From Thalassobacillus devorans (GTDB lineage: Bacteria; Bacillota; Bacilli; Bacillales; Halobacillaceae): a DNA stretch of 64,000 nt. Shown piece after piece: positions 26,254 through 33,704 of the stretch; position 1 is the first letter of the stretch, and every line of letters begins with the position of its first letter. The position numbers and the translations under genes were made by a program. The DNA is taken from contig NZ_FXEH01000004.1 of assembly GCF_900176565.1 (NCBI RefSeq), positions 512,186-576,185 of the forward strand. Reading direction: 5' to 3'. The notes under the pieces were generated by a model, which was not told the origin of the DNA, ran no database searches, and worked only from the letters and a program-made list of their open reading frames with translations.

Positions 26254-26289
26254 AGCCGGAAAAGGGATCATACCTTTTTCGGCTTTTTT
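26254..26289 (+). terminator. Terminator
   Basis: AGCCGGAAAAGG pairs with CCTTTTTCGGCT and is followed by TTTTTT. Confidence 0.85.
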
Positions 26290-26324
26290 AATTGGATTTT
26301 AATATGGTAAAGGAAGGGGAAGGT

Positions 26325-26534
26325 ATGAAATATATTGTAATAGCAGAAGATTCAAACCAATTAAGAGTACAATTTGCCCAGCAGGAAGAAGAAGTATTAT
26401 TTTCTACCTATGAGGAGGCTCAGGCGTTTATCGAACAAGTTCACGCAGAGAATGTGCTTCCGGATAAATATCAATTAAGTATTGAACGATATGATAGGGA
26501 AGAAAAGGTACAGGATAGAGAAGGTCAAAGTTGA
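26325..26534 (+). CDS. Small hypothetical protein
   Basis: A 69-residue acidic, Glu/Gln-rich protein starting MKYIVIAED. The ATG at 26325 has a purine-rich site (AAGGAAGGGGAAGG) just before it; the upstream in-frame codon at 26292 has none. It contains EEAQAFIEQVH, a helix-like stretch. I do not recognise it. A hairpin without a T-run (26552-26574) follows. Confidence 0.55.
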   Translation: MKYIVIAEDSNQLRVQFAQQEEEVLFSTYEEAQAFIEQVHAENVLPDKYQLSIERYDREEKVQDREGQS

Positions 26535-26655
26535 ATTGTAAGAGGATAAAATCCCGCAGTATGGCTGCGGGATCGGCCCCCATTTCTTACATAAAATGCT
26601 CCTGAGTTTATTCCGCAATGCATAGGGCAATAGTAGAAGTAAAGGAGATGATTCC

Positions 26656-27021
26656 ATGAAACATACGGTCTTCTACGACGCTCAGTGTCCCCTTTGCTAC
26701 AATGTGAAACGAGTGCTGCGCAAGCTCGACTGGTTCCAAAAAATCGATTGGATTGCCGTGCAGGATACGGAGAATAATAGCGATTATTCCTTTTTGCATG
26801 GGAAAGATATTTATGATCAAATCTATATGAGAACATCTGGCGGCAAACTGCTGGCAGGTTTTTTTACGATCCGAAAACTGTTGATTTCCCTGCCGCTTAC
26901 CTTTTATGCTGGTTTACTGCTTTATCTGCCATTTGTAAGCCGTATCGGTTCTCCGCTATATAAGTGGGTGTCGAAAAACCGTTACGACTGGTTCGGCAGG
27001 TATGACCAGCCAAGAGAGTAA
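26656..27021 (+). CDS. DCC-family (DUF393) thiol-disulfide oxidoreductase-like protein
   Basis: A 121-residue protein. The N-terminal DAQCPLC matches the DxxCPxC signature of the DCC/DUF393 family, similar to YuxK. The family has a thioredoxin-like start and an Arg-rich C-terminal part (YKWVSKNRYDWFGR here). Redox function is predicted for the family but not established. It is monocistronic, with its terminator shared with ectD. Confidence 0.85.
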   Translation: MKHTVFYDAQCPLCYNVKRVLRKLDWFQKIDWIAVQDTENNSDYSFLHGKDIYDQIYMRTSGGKLLAGFFTIRKLLISLPLTFYAGLLLYLPFVSRIGSPLYKWVSKNRYDWFGRYDQPRE

Positions 27022-27096
27022 CGACTACCTCGCTTTGGCTTCTTTTCTAACCTCGTAAAACTTCGCTATATTTGAAAATATTTTATAAAAATAAGT

Positions 27097-27136
27097 AAAG
27101 GCTGTCCCAGGGTGAAATCCCGGAACAGCCTTTTTT
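27097..27136. terminator. Terminator, probably bidirectional
   Basis: AAAGGCTGTCCCAGG pairs with CCCGGAACAGCCTTT, with T on the plus side and A on the other. It lies between the convergent DCC and ectD genes. Confidence 0.85.
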
Positions 27137-27185
27137 CTCTAGTAAGCTGACAGCATATTTATCAGGAAAGTTCTTTAGATGTTTT

Positions 27186-28085
27186 CTAGTTGGTACTGAA
27201 TTTCGGTGCACCGTCACGGACGGCGATGAATTCAGGACGTTCTTTGCCTCCAGAGAATGGCTTGACTAATTGGTTTTCGACACTGTTGTAAACCATAAAC
27301 AGATTGTTACGGCTGTAAGGAGTGATATTACCGTTAGAGCCGTGCATGGTGTTGCTTTCGAACAAGGTGATTGATCCGGCCTTGCCGGTCGGCACGGAAA
27401 TGCCGCCGCCTTGTTCCGCCAGCCAGCTTAGGCTGTCATGGTCTGGAACCCCAAGCTTTTGCTTTTTCAATGACTCTTTGTAGTTGTCATCTGGTGTTTC
27501 ACCTACACAACTGACATAGTAGTTTTGGGACCCTGGTATCAACATCAAAGGCCCGTTGAACGTATAGTTGTCGGACAATGCGATGGATAGGCTTACAGCA
27601 CGCATTCGCGGCATACCATCTTCTACATGCCAGGTTTCAAAGTCGGAATGCCAGTCGAATTCCTTACCTGTAAACCCGGGTTTATAGTTGATTCTGGACT
27701 GGTGAATATAGACGTCGCTTCCAAGTAAGTGATTGACTATATCAAGTATACGCTGGTCATATGCTACTTTTTTGAAATATTCATCATCATTGTGAACGTG
27801 GAATATGGATCTGATTTCATCACTTTCTGGTTCGCGAATAACTTTGTCAGAAACAACATCTTTGCTGTCTGCTTGTAATTCGAAAATCCCCTTTTGCAGC
27901 TCAGATACTTCATCTTCCGAGAAGAAATTTTCAATTTGCAAGAAACCGTTTTGTTCATACGAATCAAGCTGCTCTTTAGATAGTGGTGCCTGATCATCTT
28001 TAGAACGATCCGTGTGGATGACAGGATCCTTTCGTTTCACTATTTCAGGCTGGTTATTTTTTCTAGAAGGATAAAGATCTTCCAT
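27186..28085 (-). CDS. ectD: Ectoine hydroxylase
   Basis: Converts ectoine to 5-hydroxyectoine with Fe(II), oxygen and 2-oxoglutarate. It is 299 residues, the family's usual length. The metal ligands are visible as WHSDFETWH (His and Asp) and the distal His in [10 protein letters not shown]. The segment between them, [20 protein letters not shown], is the EctD signature. The ATG at 28085 follows AAGGAGTG. No ectABC lies in the window; ectD is often separate from them. A sigma-B-like promoter lies 118 bases upstream. Confidence 0.95.
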   Translation of the reverse strand: MEDLYPSRKNNQPEIVKRKDPVIHTDRSKDDQAPLSKEQLDSYEQNGFLQIENFFSEDEVSELQKGIFELQADSKDVVSDKVIREPESDEIRSIFHVHNDDEYFKKVAYDQRILDIVNHLLGSDVYIHQSRINYKPGFTGKEFDWHSDFETWHVEDGMPRMRAVSLSIALSDNYTFNGPLMLIPGSQNYYVSCVGETPDDNYKESLKKQKLGVPDHDSLSWLAEQGGGISVPTGKAGSITLFESNTMHGSNGNITPYSRNNLFMVYNSVENQLVKPFSGGKERPEFIAVRDGAPKFSTN

Positions 28086-28202
28086 TCTAAAACACTCCTT
28101 ATGTCGAATTTTCCAAGCGACTCGTCTACAAATGTGTCTGCTTTTTTTTGGCTGGCTGCCAGCTTACATATAATAGAAAGAACTTTCCATCGTACGGGGA
28201 TT

Positions 28203-28228
28203 TTACCCATCAAAATTTGCAATTAAAC
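28203..28228 (-). promoter_or_regulatory. Sigma-B-type promoter of ectD
   Basis: On the minus strand GTTTAA, a 14-base spacer and GGGTAA match the general-stress sigma-B consensus (GTTT, 12-15 bases, GGGTAT-like). It leaves a leader of about 110 bases. The rest of the gap (28229-28471) shows no gene; it holds the palindrome GAGCAGCTGCTC at 28309-28320, of unknown meaning. Confidence 0.6.
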
Positions 28229-28471
28229 GCCTAAAATTCAAATTTTTTGTAAAAAAAAGAAAATAGAAGCTTAGACGCAATAAATCCAGATACAATAGGG
28301 TGTTTTCGATGAGCAGCTGCTCAAAACGATACAAGGTATCTCATGAAACTTAAAAAAATTAATAAGCTGGACATTAAAAGATTATGACAAAAATTTTACA
28401 AAGAAGTTTTTAAGGGGGGAGTGAACGGGTACATAAAAAATAAGAATAAAGAGCATGATGGGGGCACAAAT

Positions 28472-28723
28472 ATGAATTTAAAAGAGCAACTATTAGAAAA
28501 AGGATATAACAATATTGATATTATGGTCATCGACGAAGAGAACAATCAATCGACCATCCCGGATTTGTCTTTGCACAAAATCAACAATTTGGAATATAAG
28601 CTGTATCTGGACCCGAAATCAGTGGATGTCAATTTGGATAATGAGCATCCCTATTTCACAGCAAAACAGCGAAATGAAGAGGGAAGAGATGTTAATATCA
28701 AAGGCTTTATCCTGGAATGGTAA
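28472..28723 (+). CDS. Small hypothetical protein
   Basis: An 83-residue soluble protein with no recognised domain. The ATG at 28472 is preceded by a GGGGG purine site; an in-frame GTG at 28421 lies too close to its own ribosome-like site. The protein is acidic in the middle (VDVNLDNEHPYF). A terminator follows. Function unknown. Confidence 0.55.
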   Translation: MNLKEQLLEKGYNNIDIMVIDEENNQSTIPDLSLHKINNLEYKLYLDPKSVDVNLDNEHPYFTAKQRNEEGRDVNIKGFILEW

Positions 28724-28735
28724 AGCAGAAGAAGG

Positions 28736-28766
28736 CGCGTGTTCTATAAAGGACCGCGTTTTTTTT
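28736..28766 (+). terminator. Terminator
   Basis: CGCGTGTTCT pairs with AGGACCGCG with one bulge, followed by eight T. Confidence 0.75.
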
Positions 28767-28822
28767 GTTTTAAAAACATTAAGAGAAGCTAATTATTTCT
28801 AATGCGAAAATTAAGAAATTAG

Positions 28823-28852
28823 TTGACACCTTTTAAACAAACCTCGTATACT
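28823..28852 (+). promoter_or_regulatory. Promoter of the ssu-type operon
   Basis: TTGACA at 28823-28828, an 18-base spacer and TATACT at 28847-28852. Both hexamers are close to consensus. Confidence 0.7.
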
Positions 28853-28863
28853 CTATATTAACG

Positions 28864-28896
28864 ATTAATTCCGACTAAATTTATTGGAATAATTAT
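28864..28896 (+). promoter_or_regulatory. CymR-like inverted repeat downstream of the ssu promoter
   Basis: ATTAATTCC at 28864-28872 faces GGAATAATTAT at 28886-28896. The GGAAT half resembles the CymR site that represses sulfur-uptake operons in B. subtilis, including ssu. It lies just after the -10, a repressing position. Spacing differs from the published motif as I recall it. Confidence 0.4.
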
Positions 28897-28912
28897 ATTG
28901 GGGTGTGCGTAT

Positions 28913-29692
28913 ATGTTTTTACAGGTGAACAACGTGGCAAAAACGTTTGCTGAACATGAAGTGTTTTCTGGTATCGACCTTTCCATACACGAGAATCAGT
29001 TTGTATCTTTACTTGGTCCCTCCGGGTGTGGGAAATCTACGTTGCTTTCTATGGTTGCCGGTCTTGAAGCAGCGACAGAAGGGTCGATCAGCCTGGGAGG
29101 TAAAACCATCCTGGAACCCGGAACTGACCGGGGGATGGTGTTTCAGCAGCCAGCGTTGTTTCCATGGTTGACAGTAAAGGACAATGTGACTTTTCCATTA
29201 AAAGATAAATTATCAAAAAAAGAACAGGATCAAATTGCTGCACACTACTTGAAAATGGTCCACCTTACAAGGTTCAAAGAAGCTTATCCTCATGAATTAT
29301 CAGGAGGAATGCAGCAACGGGTAGCGATTGCGCGGGCACTGGCAATGGATCCGAAAGTGTTATTAATGGATGAACCTTTCGGAGCGCTGGATGAACAGAC
29401 CCGCCATATACTCCATGATGAACTGATGAAAATCTTCCAAGAAACGAAAAAGACGATCTTATTCGTTACACACAGCATCCAGGAAGCAATCAAATTATCA
29501 GATCGGGTGATTGTGATGGGGACACGACCGGGTAGAATCATTGCAGATTTTCCAGTGGATGTGGAACGTCCCCGTCAACGTGATGATTCGCGGGTGATCG
29601 AACTGGAGCAGGAAATCATGGAACTATTGAAAGGCGAAATCAATAAAGTTTTGAAGGAAGAGTTGGATCATGAAACTAAGCATTTTACTTAA
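28913..29692 (+). CDS. ssuB: ABC transporter ATP-binding protein, sulfonate/nitrate/taurine type
   Basis: ATPase of an organosulfonate-type importer, 259 residues. Walker A GPSGCGKST, signature LSGGMQQRVAIARAL, Walker B VLLMDEP and switch His in FVTHSIQEA are all present. The TxxxQxPALFPWLTV segment is typical of the SsuB/TauB/NrtD group. The ATG at 28913 is preferred. It overlaps the permease gene by 23 bases. No SsuD monooxygenase follows, so the symbol rests on the transporter family only. Confidence 0.85.
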   Translation: MFLQVNNVAKTFAEHEVFSGIDLSIHENQFVSLLGPSGCGKSTLLSMVAGLEAATEGSISLGGKTILEPGTDRGMVFQQPALFPWLTVKDNVTFPLKDKLSKKEQDQIAAHYLKMVHLTRFKEAYPHELSGGMQQRVAIARALAMDPKVLLMDEPFGALDEQTRHILHDELMKIFQETKKTILFVTHSIQEAIKLSDRVIVMGTRPGRIIADFPVDVERPRQRDDSRVIELEQEIMELLKGEINKVLKEELDHETKHFT

Positions 29693-30431
29693 AAGAGTCC
29701 TATTCATTGGCGTTTTGTTGGCGATTTGGCAAGGTGTCTATATGTCTGGATATTTTCCAGCCATTCAGTTCCCGCCACCTACAAAAGTATTTCAGGCCAT
29801 GGTGGAAGGGTTTGCTGATGGCAAGCTGGTAAGTGCGCTGCTGGCAAGTTTCAAGCACCTGTTGATTGGTCTTGGTCTTGCAATTGGAATCGGTACATTG
29901 ATAGGTGTGTTACTCGGGAAATCAAGACAGGCGGATGAGACAGCGGGGATGTACTTGATTGCCATGCAAAGTATTCCAAGTATTGTATGGGTTCCGCTTG
30001 CAATCATGTTGATTGGGTTGAATGAAACTGCCGTCATATTTGTAGTCGTTCTGGGTGGAACCTTCGTGATGGCACTGAATACGAGAACAGCTATTCACAG
30101 CGTTCCTCCTGAATTCATCAAGGCAGCTAGAACGATGGGGACGAAAGGAATGCGGCTGTTTTTCAAAGTAGAAGTGCCGGCAAGTCTTCCTTATTTCATG
30201 AGTGGTATACGGCTGGCGTGGGCATTCAGCTGGCGAGCATTGATGGCTGGTGAGCTGTTAAGCAACGGCCCGGGATTAGGTTACTCACTCCGGTATGCGA
30301 TGGATTTCGCACAAATGGAGGTTGTCATAGGAATTATTATTATTGTTGGTGTGATTGGATCTGTTGTCGATCAGCTTTTTTTCTCGAAAATGGAGAAGAA
30401 AGTGATGAGGCGATGGGGATTATTAAAATAA
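29670..30431 (+). CDS. ssuC: ABC transporter permease, sulfonate/nitrate/taurine type
   Basis: A 253-residue membrane subunit with six hydrophobic segments. The cytoplasmic EAA-like loop is EFIKAARTMGTKGMRLFFKV, and the segment SIPSIVWVPLAIMLIG is typical of the SsuC/TauC group. It passes the substrate through the membrane with ssuB as ATPase and the lipoprotein encoded next as receptor. Start overlaps ssuB. Confidence 0.85.
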   Translation: MKLSILLKRVLFIGVLLAIWQGVYMSGYFPAIQFPPPTKVFQAMVEGFADGKLVSALLASFKHLLIGLGLAIGIGTLIGVLLGKSRQADETAGMYLIAMQSIPSIVWVPLAIMLIGLNETAVIFVVVLGGTFVMALNTRTAIHSVPPEFIKAARTMGTKGMRLFFKVEVPASLPYFMSGIRLAWAFSWRALMAGELLSNGPGLGYSLRYAMDFAQMEVVIGIIIIVGVIGSVVDQLFFSKMEKKVMRRWGLLK

Positions 30432-30450
30432 TTTAAAGAGGTGAATAGAT

Positions 30451-31455
30451 ATGAAAAAGTGGTTGTCTTTATTATCTGTGGTTGTCTTAGGATTGATTTT
30501 AACAGCTTGTGGGACGAGTGAATCTGCATCTGGCAGTAAGGGAAAAAATGATAAAATTGTCATTGGGTATTTCCCGAATATTAACCATGTGGCAGGCATG
30601 GTGGCGGAAGAGAAGGAATTATATGAACAGACACTGCCTGATGGCACAGAAGTCGAATATAAGTACTTCCCGGATGGTTCGGCATTTATGACTGCAATAG
30701 AAACAGGTGAAATACAAGGTGGTCTTGTAGGGCCAGGACCTGCGATGAACCATTATATGAGTGGGGCAGAAATCAATATTGTAGCGGCTGGTTCGACAGG
30801 TGGAACGGTCATCATGGCCCGGGAAGGCTCGGGAATTGAGTCACCGGAACAGCTTAAGGATTCTACATTTGTTTCCCCGCGCGTAGGTTGCACGCATGAC
30901 GTACAATTCGAGGCCTTGATGATGAGAGAGTATGACCTGAAATCGGATCGGTTAAAGGGTGAAATGAAACACGTTACCGGGAAACCGGCGACTTATTCCC
31001 AATTATTTGCCAGCAAGCGAATCGATGCAGCCGCTGTACCAGAGCCATGGGCATCAAAAATTGAGGAAGAAGGGCATGGAAAAGTATTAGTTGAAGGAGA
31101 TGACGTGGCATTCAACGATACCCTGCCTGCAGCTGTGTTTGTAACAAGTTCAGAGTTAAAAGAGAATGACCCGGAACTAGTGCAACATATGGTGGATGCT
31201 CATAAAGAAGCGACTACATTTATTCAGGATAATCCGGAAGAAGCGAAAGAAATTGCTATCAAGAAGATCAAAGACATTACCGAACAGGAATTATCCGCAA
31301 CTGTTATCGACAGTGCATGGGAACGTATTGATTTCACCTATGAAGTTAAACTGGAAGATTTGGAAGCATTTGCAGCAGCTTCCTTTGAATTAGAGTTCCT
31401 GAAAGAACATCCAGACCTAGACGGACTGGTTGATACCACATTTATTGAAGAATAA
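30451..31455 (+). CDS. ssuA: Substrate-binding lipoprotein of the ssu-type importer
   Basis: A 334-residue lipoprotein. The signal peptide ends in the lipobox LTAC (Cys about residue 21). The mature part is an SBP of the nitrate/sulfonate/taurine group: IVIGYFPNINHVAGMVAEE, GPGPAMNHYMSGAEI and VPEPWASKI. The substrate may be an alkanesulfonate, taurine or a related compound; it cannot be read from the sequence. It follows ssuC by 19 bases. Confidence 0.83.
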   Translation: MKKWLSLLSVVVLGLILTACGTSESASGSKGKNDKIVIGYFPNINHVAGMVAEEKELYEQTLPDGTEVEYKYFPDGSAFMTAIETGEIQGGLVGPGPAMNHYMSGAEINIVAAGSTGGTVIMAREGSGIESPEQLKDSTFVSPRVGCTHDVQFEALMMREYDLKSDRLKGEMKHVTGKPATYSQLFASKRIDAAAVPEPWASKIEEEGHGKVLVEGDDVAFNDTLPAAVFVTSSELKENDPELVQHMVDAHKEATTFIQDNPEEAKEIAIKKIKDITEQELSATVIDSAWERIDFTYEVKLEDLEAFAAASFELEFLKEHPDLDGLVDTTFIEE

Positions 31456-31497
31456 GAAGTTTAAGTGATCTCGATAATAACTATATAAATCAATCGA

Positions 31498-31534
31498 ATA
31501 AAGCTTAGAGCGCCTTTAGCGCTCTAAGCTTTAT
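31498..31534. terminator. Long perfect hairpin after the ssu operon
   Basis: A 16-bp perfect inverted repeat (31498-31513 and 31519-31534) around CTTTA. The T-run is poor, so termination may be weak or work through the A/T ends of the stem. Confidence 0.75.
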
Positions 31535-31620
31535 TTATGCACATGATTTCTATATGAAATCTCCAATTATGCAATAAGATTCAGGAAAAAGGTGACACTA
31601 ACGAGAAAGGAGGGTTTAGG

Positions 31621-32256
31621 ATGAAAGTTCGTATAGTATGGAGTCTTTTGACTATTTTCATGCTTTGGGCCGGAGCGGCGGGAAATGTCCAGGCAAAAGA
31701 GGGCATGCTCTATGAAATGAAAAACTTGGATGAAGTCGACAATCAAAGGGAAATTCATATTCAATATCCGGAATTTACTGGTTTGAAGGATCTGTCATTT
31801 CAAGAGAAGTTGAATGGGTTGATTGAAAAGAGCGTGAACGGATATATAGCCGAAGTTAAAGAAGCAGCAGAAAGTCAGGACTTCCCCGTTCGTTTTTTTG
31901 GAGAGACGACGGTAATGCAGGATAAGAATTTCTTCTCTATCCTTATGTCGTCCAGTCTTTCCCGAGGAAATACGTTCAGCGGAGATGTTGAATCGTTCAA
32001 TTTTTATAATCAGGAAAAAGCTCAACTAATTTCTTTGATGGACATCATGGACTTAGACAAAATTGATAAGGAAGTACAAGCACAGCTGAATGATAAACCT
32101 GAACAATTTTTTGTGGAAGATTTCCGGGGAGTAAGGCCGGAGACTGCTTTTTATATACAAGGTGGCGAGCTCGTATTGATTTTCAATAAATATGAAATTG
32201 CACCAGGAGTCTATGGAAATCCGGAAATCAAAATGCCCGTTAATCACACGTATTAA
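31621..32256 (+). CDS. Secreted DUF3298 (RsiV C-terminal-like) protein
   Basis: A 211-residue exported protein. The signal peptide (residues 1-25) ends in GNVQA. The C-terminal half carries the DUF3298 signature FYIQGGELVLIFNKYEIAPG, seen in the outer part of the anti-sigma factor RsiV and in secreted proteins of spore formers. Unlike RsiV it has no cytoplasmic anti-sigma domain. Strong ribosome site GAAAGGAGGG. Function unknown; envelope-stress sensing or lysozyme-related binding is possible but unproven. Confidence 0.8.
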   Translation: MKVRIVWSLLTIFMLWAGAAGNVQAKEGMLYEMKNLDEVDNQREIHIQYPEFTGLKDLSFQEKLNGLIEKSVNGYIAEVKEAAESQDFPVRFFGETTVMQDKNFFSILMSSSLSRGNTFSGDVESFNFYNQEKAQLISLMDIMDLDKIDKEVQAQLNDKPEQFFVEDFRGVRPETAFYIQGGELVLIFNKYEIAPGVYGNPEIKMPVNHTY

Positions 32257-32373
32257 GACAAAAAAGTGCCGCTATCCCAATGGGAAAGCGGCCAATCTGA
32301 TTGTCTAATTGATTCATTTCAGGGGAGGAATCAATACATTCAGTATTTTTAAGACAATCACTTATAAACAGTA

Positions 32374-32536
32374 TTGTCCACATCCCTAACCTTTTATACA
32401 TAAATCATCGCGTGATTTATCAACATTATTCACAACCCATGTGGACAAATCGGTCAACAATTTATTAACAATGGGGGAGGTCAATAAAATAGGCTTGTGA
32501 ACGGTTTACCCACAAAAGGTCTTTTTGTGTGGATAA
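32374..32536. promoter_or_regulatory. DnaA-box cluster in an intergenic region
   Basis: Five DnaA-type 9-mers in 163 bases: TTGTCCACA (32374-32382), TTATTCACA (32426-32434), TGTGGACAA (32440-32448, reverse), TTACCCACA (32506-32514) and TGTGGATAA (32528-32536, a perfect reverse TTATCCACA). A 12-bp inverted repeat (CCTAACCTTTTA at 32385 and TAAAAGGTTAGG at 32544) and a palindrome (32400-32420) frame the set. B. subtilis has such clusters outside oriC, where they titrate DnaA. This is the only content I see in the 344-base gap 32257-32600. Confidence 0.65.
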
Positions 32537-32600
32537 GTATTGTTAAAAGGTTAGGTATGCTGGTTTGTTAAGTATATACCCCATTTTAATAAATATAATC

Positions 32601-32723
32601 CTATGATTTTTTAGAACGTTGATAAATTTTATTTGCCTGTTTAAAATCTCTGCCATAGAGCACTTCCTGTGTTTTCGAAAGGGCGCCTTTTGCCGCTTTT
32701 GTCTGTCCTTGTTTTGCCTTCAC
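32601..32723 (-). CDS. yfhE: Small YfhE-like protein
   Basis: A 40-residue basic protein starting with GTG at 32723, 8 bases after AAGGAGG. The core LSKTQEVLYGRDFKQANK matches my recollection of YfhE-family proteins of Bacillaceae. Its position next to yfhF and recX, as in B. subtilis, supports this. Function unknown; probably sporulation-related. Too short for most ORF callers. Confidence 0.7.
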   Translation of the reverse strand: MKAKQGQTKAAKGALSKTQEVLYGRDFKQANKIYQRSKKS

Positions 32724-32807
32724 AATTAAAACCTCCTTATTATCTACAGCCTCTCCAATTCTGGCGAATCTATACTAAATATAAAAAGCCTAAGCGGTGG
32801 TATCGGC

Positions 32808-33356
32808 TTAGGCTTCGAGAGCTTCTTCAGATTCTTCTCCACTGTAGTAATGGAAGAGGTATTGTTCTTTAGTAATGGCAAACAGGTCATAAACGTCTTC
32901 TTTTTCATTGATACGCCCATAAATTTCTGGATAATCTTCATTGGCATGGGTGACGTATGGGAGTTTCAAAGCAGCTTTCATGGACCGAGGGTTGTTCCGG
33001 CGGATTTTCATGAAGATTGCTTCGATATCAAGTTGAAAAAACAATTCTTCGAAAAAAGCTTCTTTTGCGGGCCGGTTGTAGCCTTTTCCGAAATACGGCT
33101 GGCCGATCCATGTGGCCAGAAAGCCTTTGTTATCCGTGATATCGAAAAGGTTGATTGTTCCAATTGGCTGGTTCCATTCATCCATAATTGTCCGGGATAT
33201 GAGCTCACCGTTTTCTTCCGCTTCAATCGTCTGCCTGGTCAAAAAGTAAAATTCATCACTGGAGTAGGCTTTATGACGGACGTAGGGGAAGACTTCCGGA
33301 TGGCTCATCAGCTCAAACAATACAGGTGCATCATGCAAATCACGCTTTTTCAACAT
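32808..33356 (-). CDS. GNAT-family N-acetyltransferase (RimJ/RimL-like)
   Basis: A 182-residue acetyltransferase of the RimJ/RimL group. Beta-4 and the acetyl-CoA loop are seen as ATWIGQPYFGKGYN and the RNNPRSMKAALKL segment follows. The substrate is unknown; ribosomal proteins, small molecules or antibiotics are possible. Translation starts at 33356 after AAGGAGGG. That ribosome site is the 3' arm of a terminator hairpin in a structured leader (33357-33525), so expression is probably controlled by RNA folding. This is unusual for a GNAT gene. Confidence 0.8.
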   Translation of the reverse strand: MLKKRDLHDAPVLFELMSHPEVFPYVRHKAYSSDEFYFLTRQTIEAEENGELISRTIMDEWNQPIGTINLFDITDNKGFLATWIGQPYFGKGYNRPAKEAFFEELFFQLDIEAIFMKIRRNNPRSMKAALKLPYVTHANEDYPEIYGRINEKEDVYDLFAITKEQYLFHYYSGEESEEALEA

Positions 33357-33525
33357 TAAAAAACCCTCCTTATCTGCAAAAGGAGGGCAGTCGGGTCGTA
33401 GGGAAAGGAACCTGCTGTGGACGCGACCACCCTCGAATTTTTATCAATTGCTCACAAAAATCCGGGGTGGGAATCGAACCCACTAGAACCAGTCAAGCTG
33501 GTGGCGCACCATTTGCCTTCCCATA
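33357..33525 (-). promoter_or_regulatory. Structured leader: tRNA-like domain, T-box-like sequence, SD-hiding terminator
   Basis: Minus-strand leader of the GNAT gene. First comes a 67-base tRNA-like fold (33459-33525): weak acceptor pairs, D-arm GGC/GCC, a 4-bp stem with loop GCTTGAC, and a T-arm GTGGG-TTCGATT-CCCAC. Next, AGGGTGGTCGCG resembles a T-box sequence lacking two bases. Its GGGTGGTCGCGTC (33419-33431) can pair with GACCCGACTGCCC (33384-33396). That pairing competes, by three shared bases, with the terminator CCCTCCTT/AAGGAGGG-TTTTT (33357-33386). The terminator's 3' arm is the ribosome site. No known riboswitch class was recognised. The remaining gap to 33704 shows no gene. Confidence 0.55.
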
Positions 33526-33704
33526 CTCCGCTCTATGAAAAATCTTTGATTTTCTCAGATCGTTGGATTAATCATAATCGATTTCGAAAGAAAAATAAAT
33601 AGGCATTTGACTAATTTTTTTATTTATTTTTTCAACAAATTATGGCAACAATTAATCAGTCATGAATCCTTGTATTGGCAGGGGGAGCCTCCGCCTTTAT
33701 CCAA

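Noticed and set aside
28309..28320. GAGCAGCTGCTC palindrome as an operator
   Set aside because: A lone 12-bp palindrome without a clear promoter beside it; chance cannot be excluded.
33459..33525. A genuine tRNA-Gln gene on the minus strand
   Set aside because: The T-arm is perfect, but the acceptor stem has a mismatch and weak pairs, the D- and anticodon stems are short, base 33 is C and the length is 67. It is better called tRNA-like.
33326..33602. Plus-strand open frames across the GNAT leader
   Set aside because: They are antisense to the structured leader and tRNA-like fold, lack ribosome sites and have no family resemblance. They are spurious.
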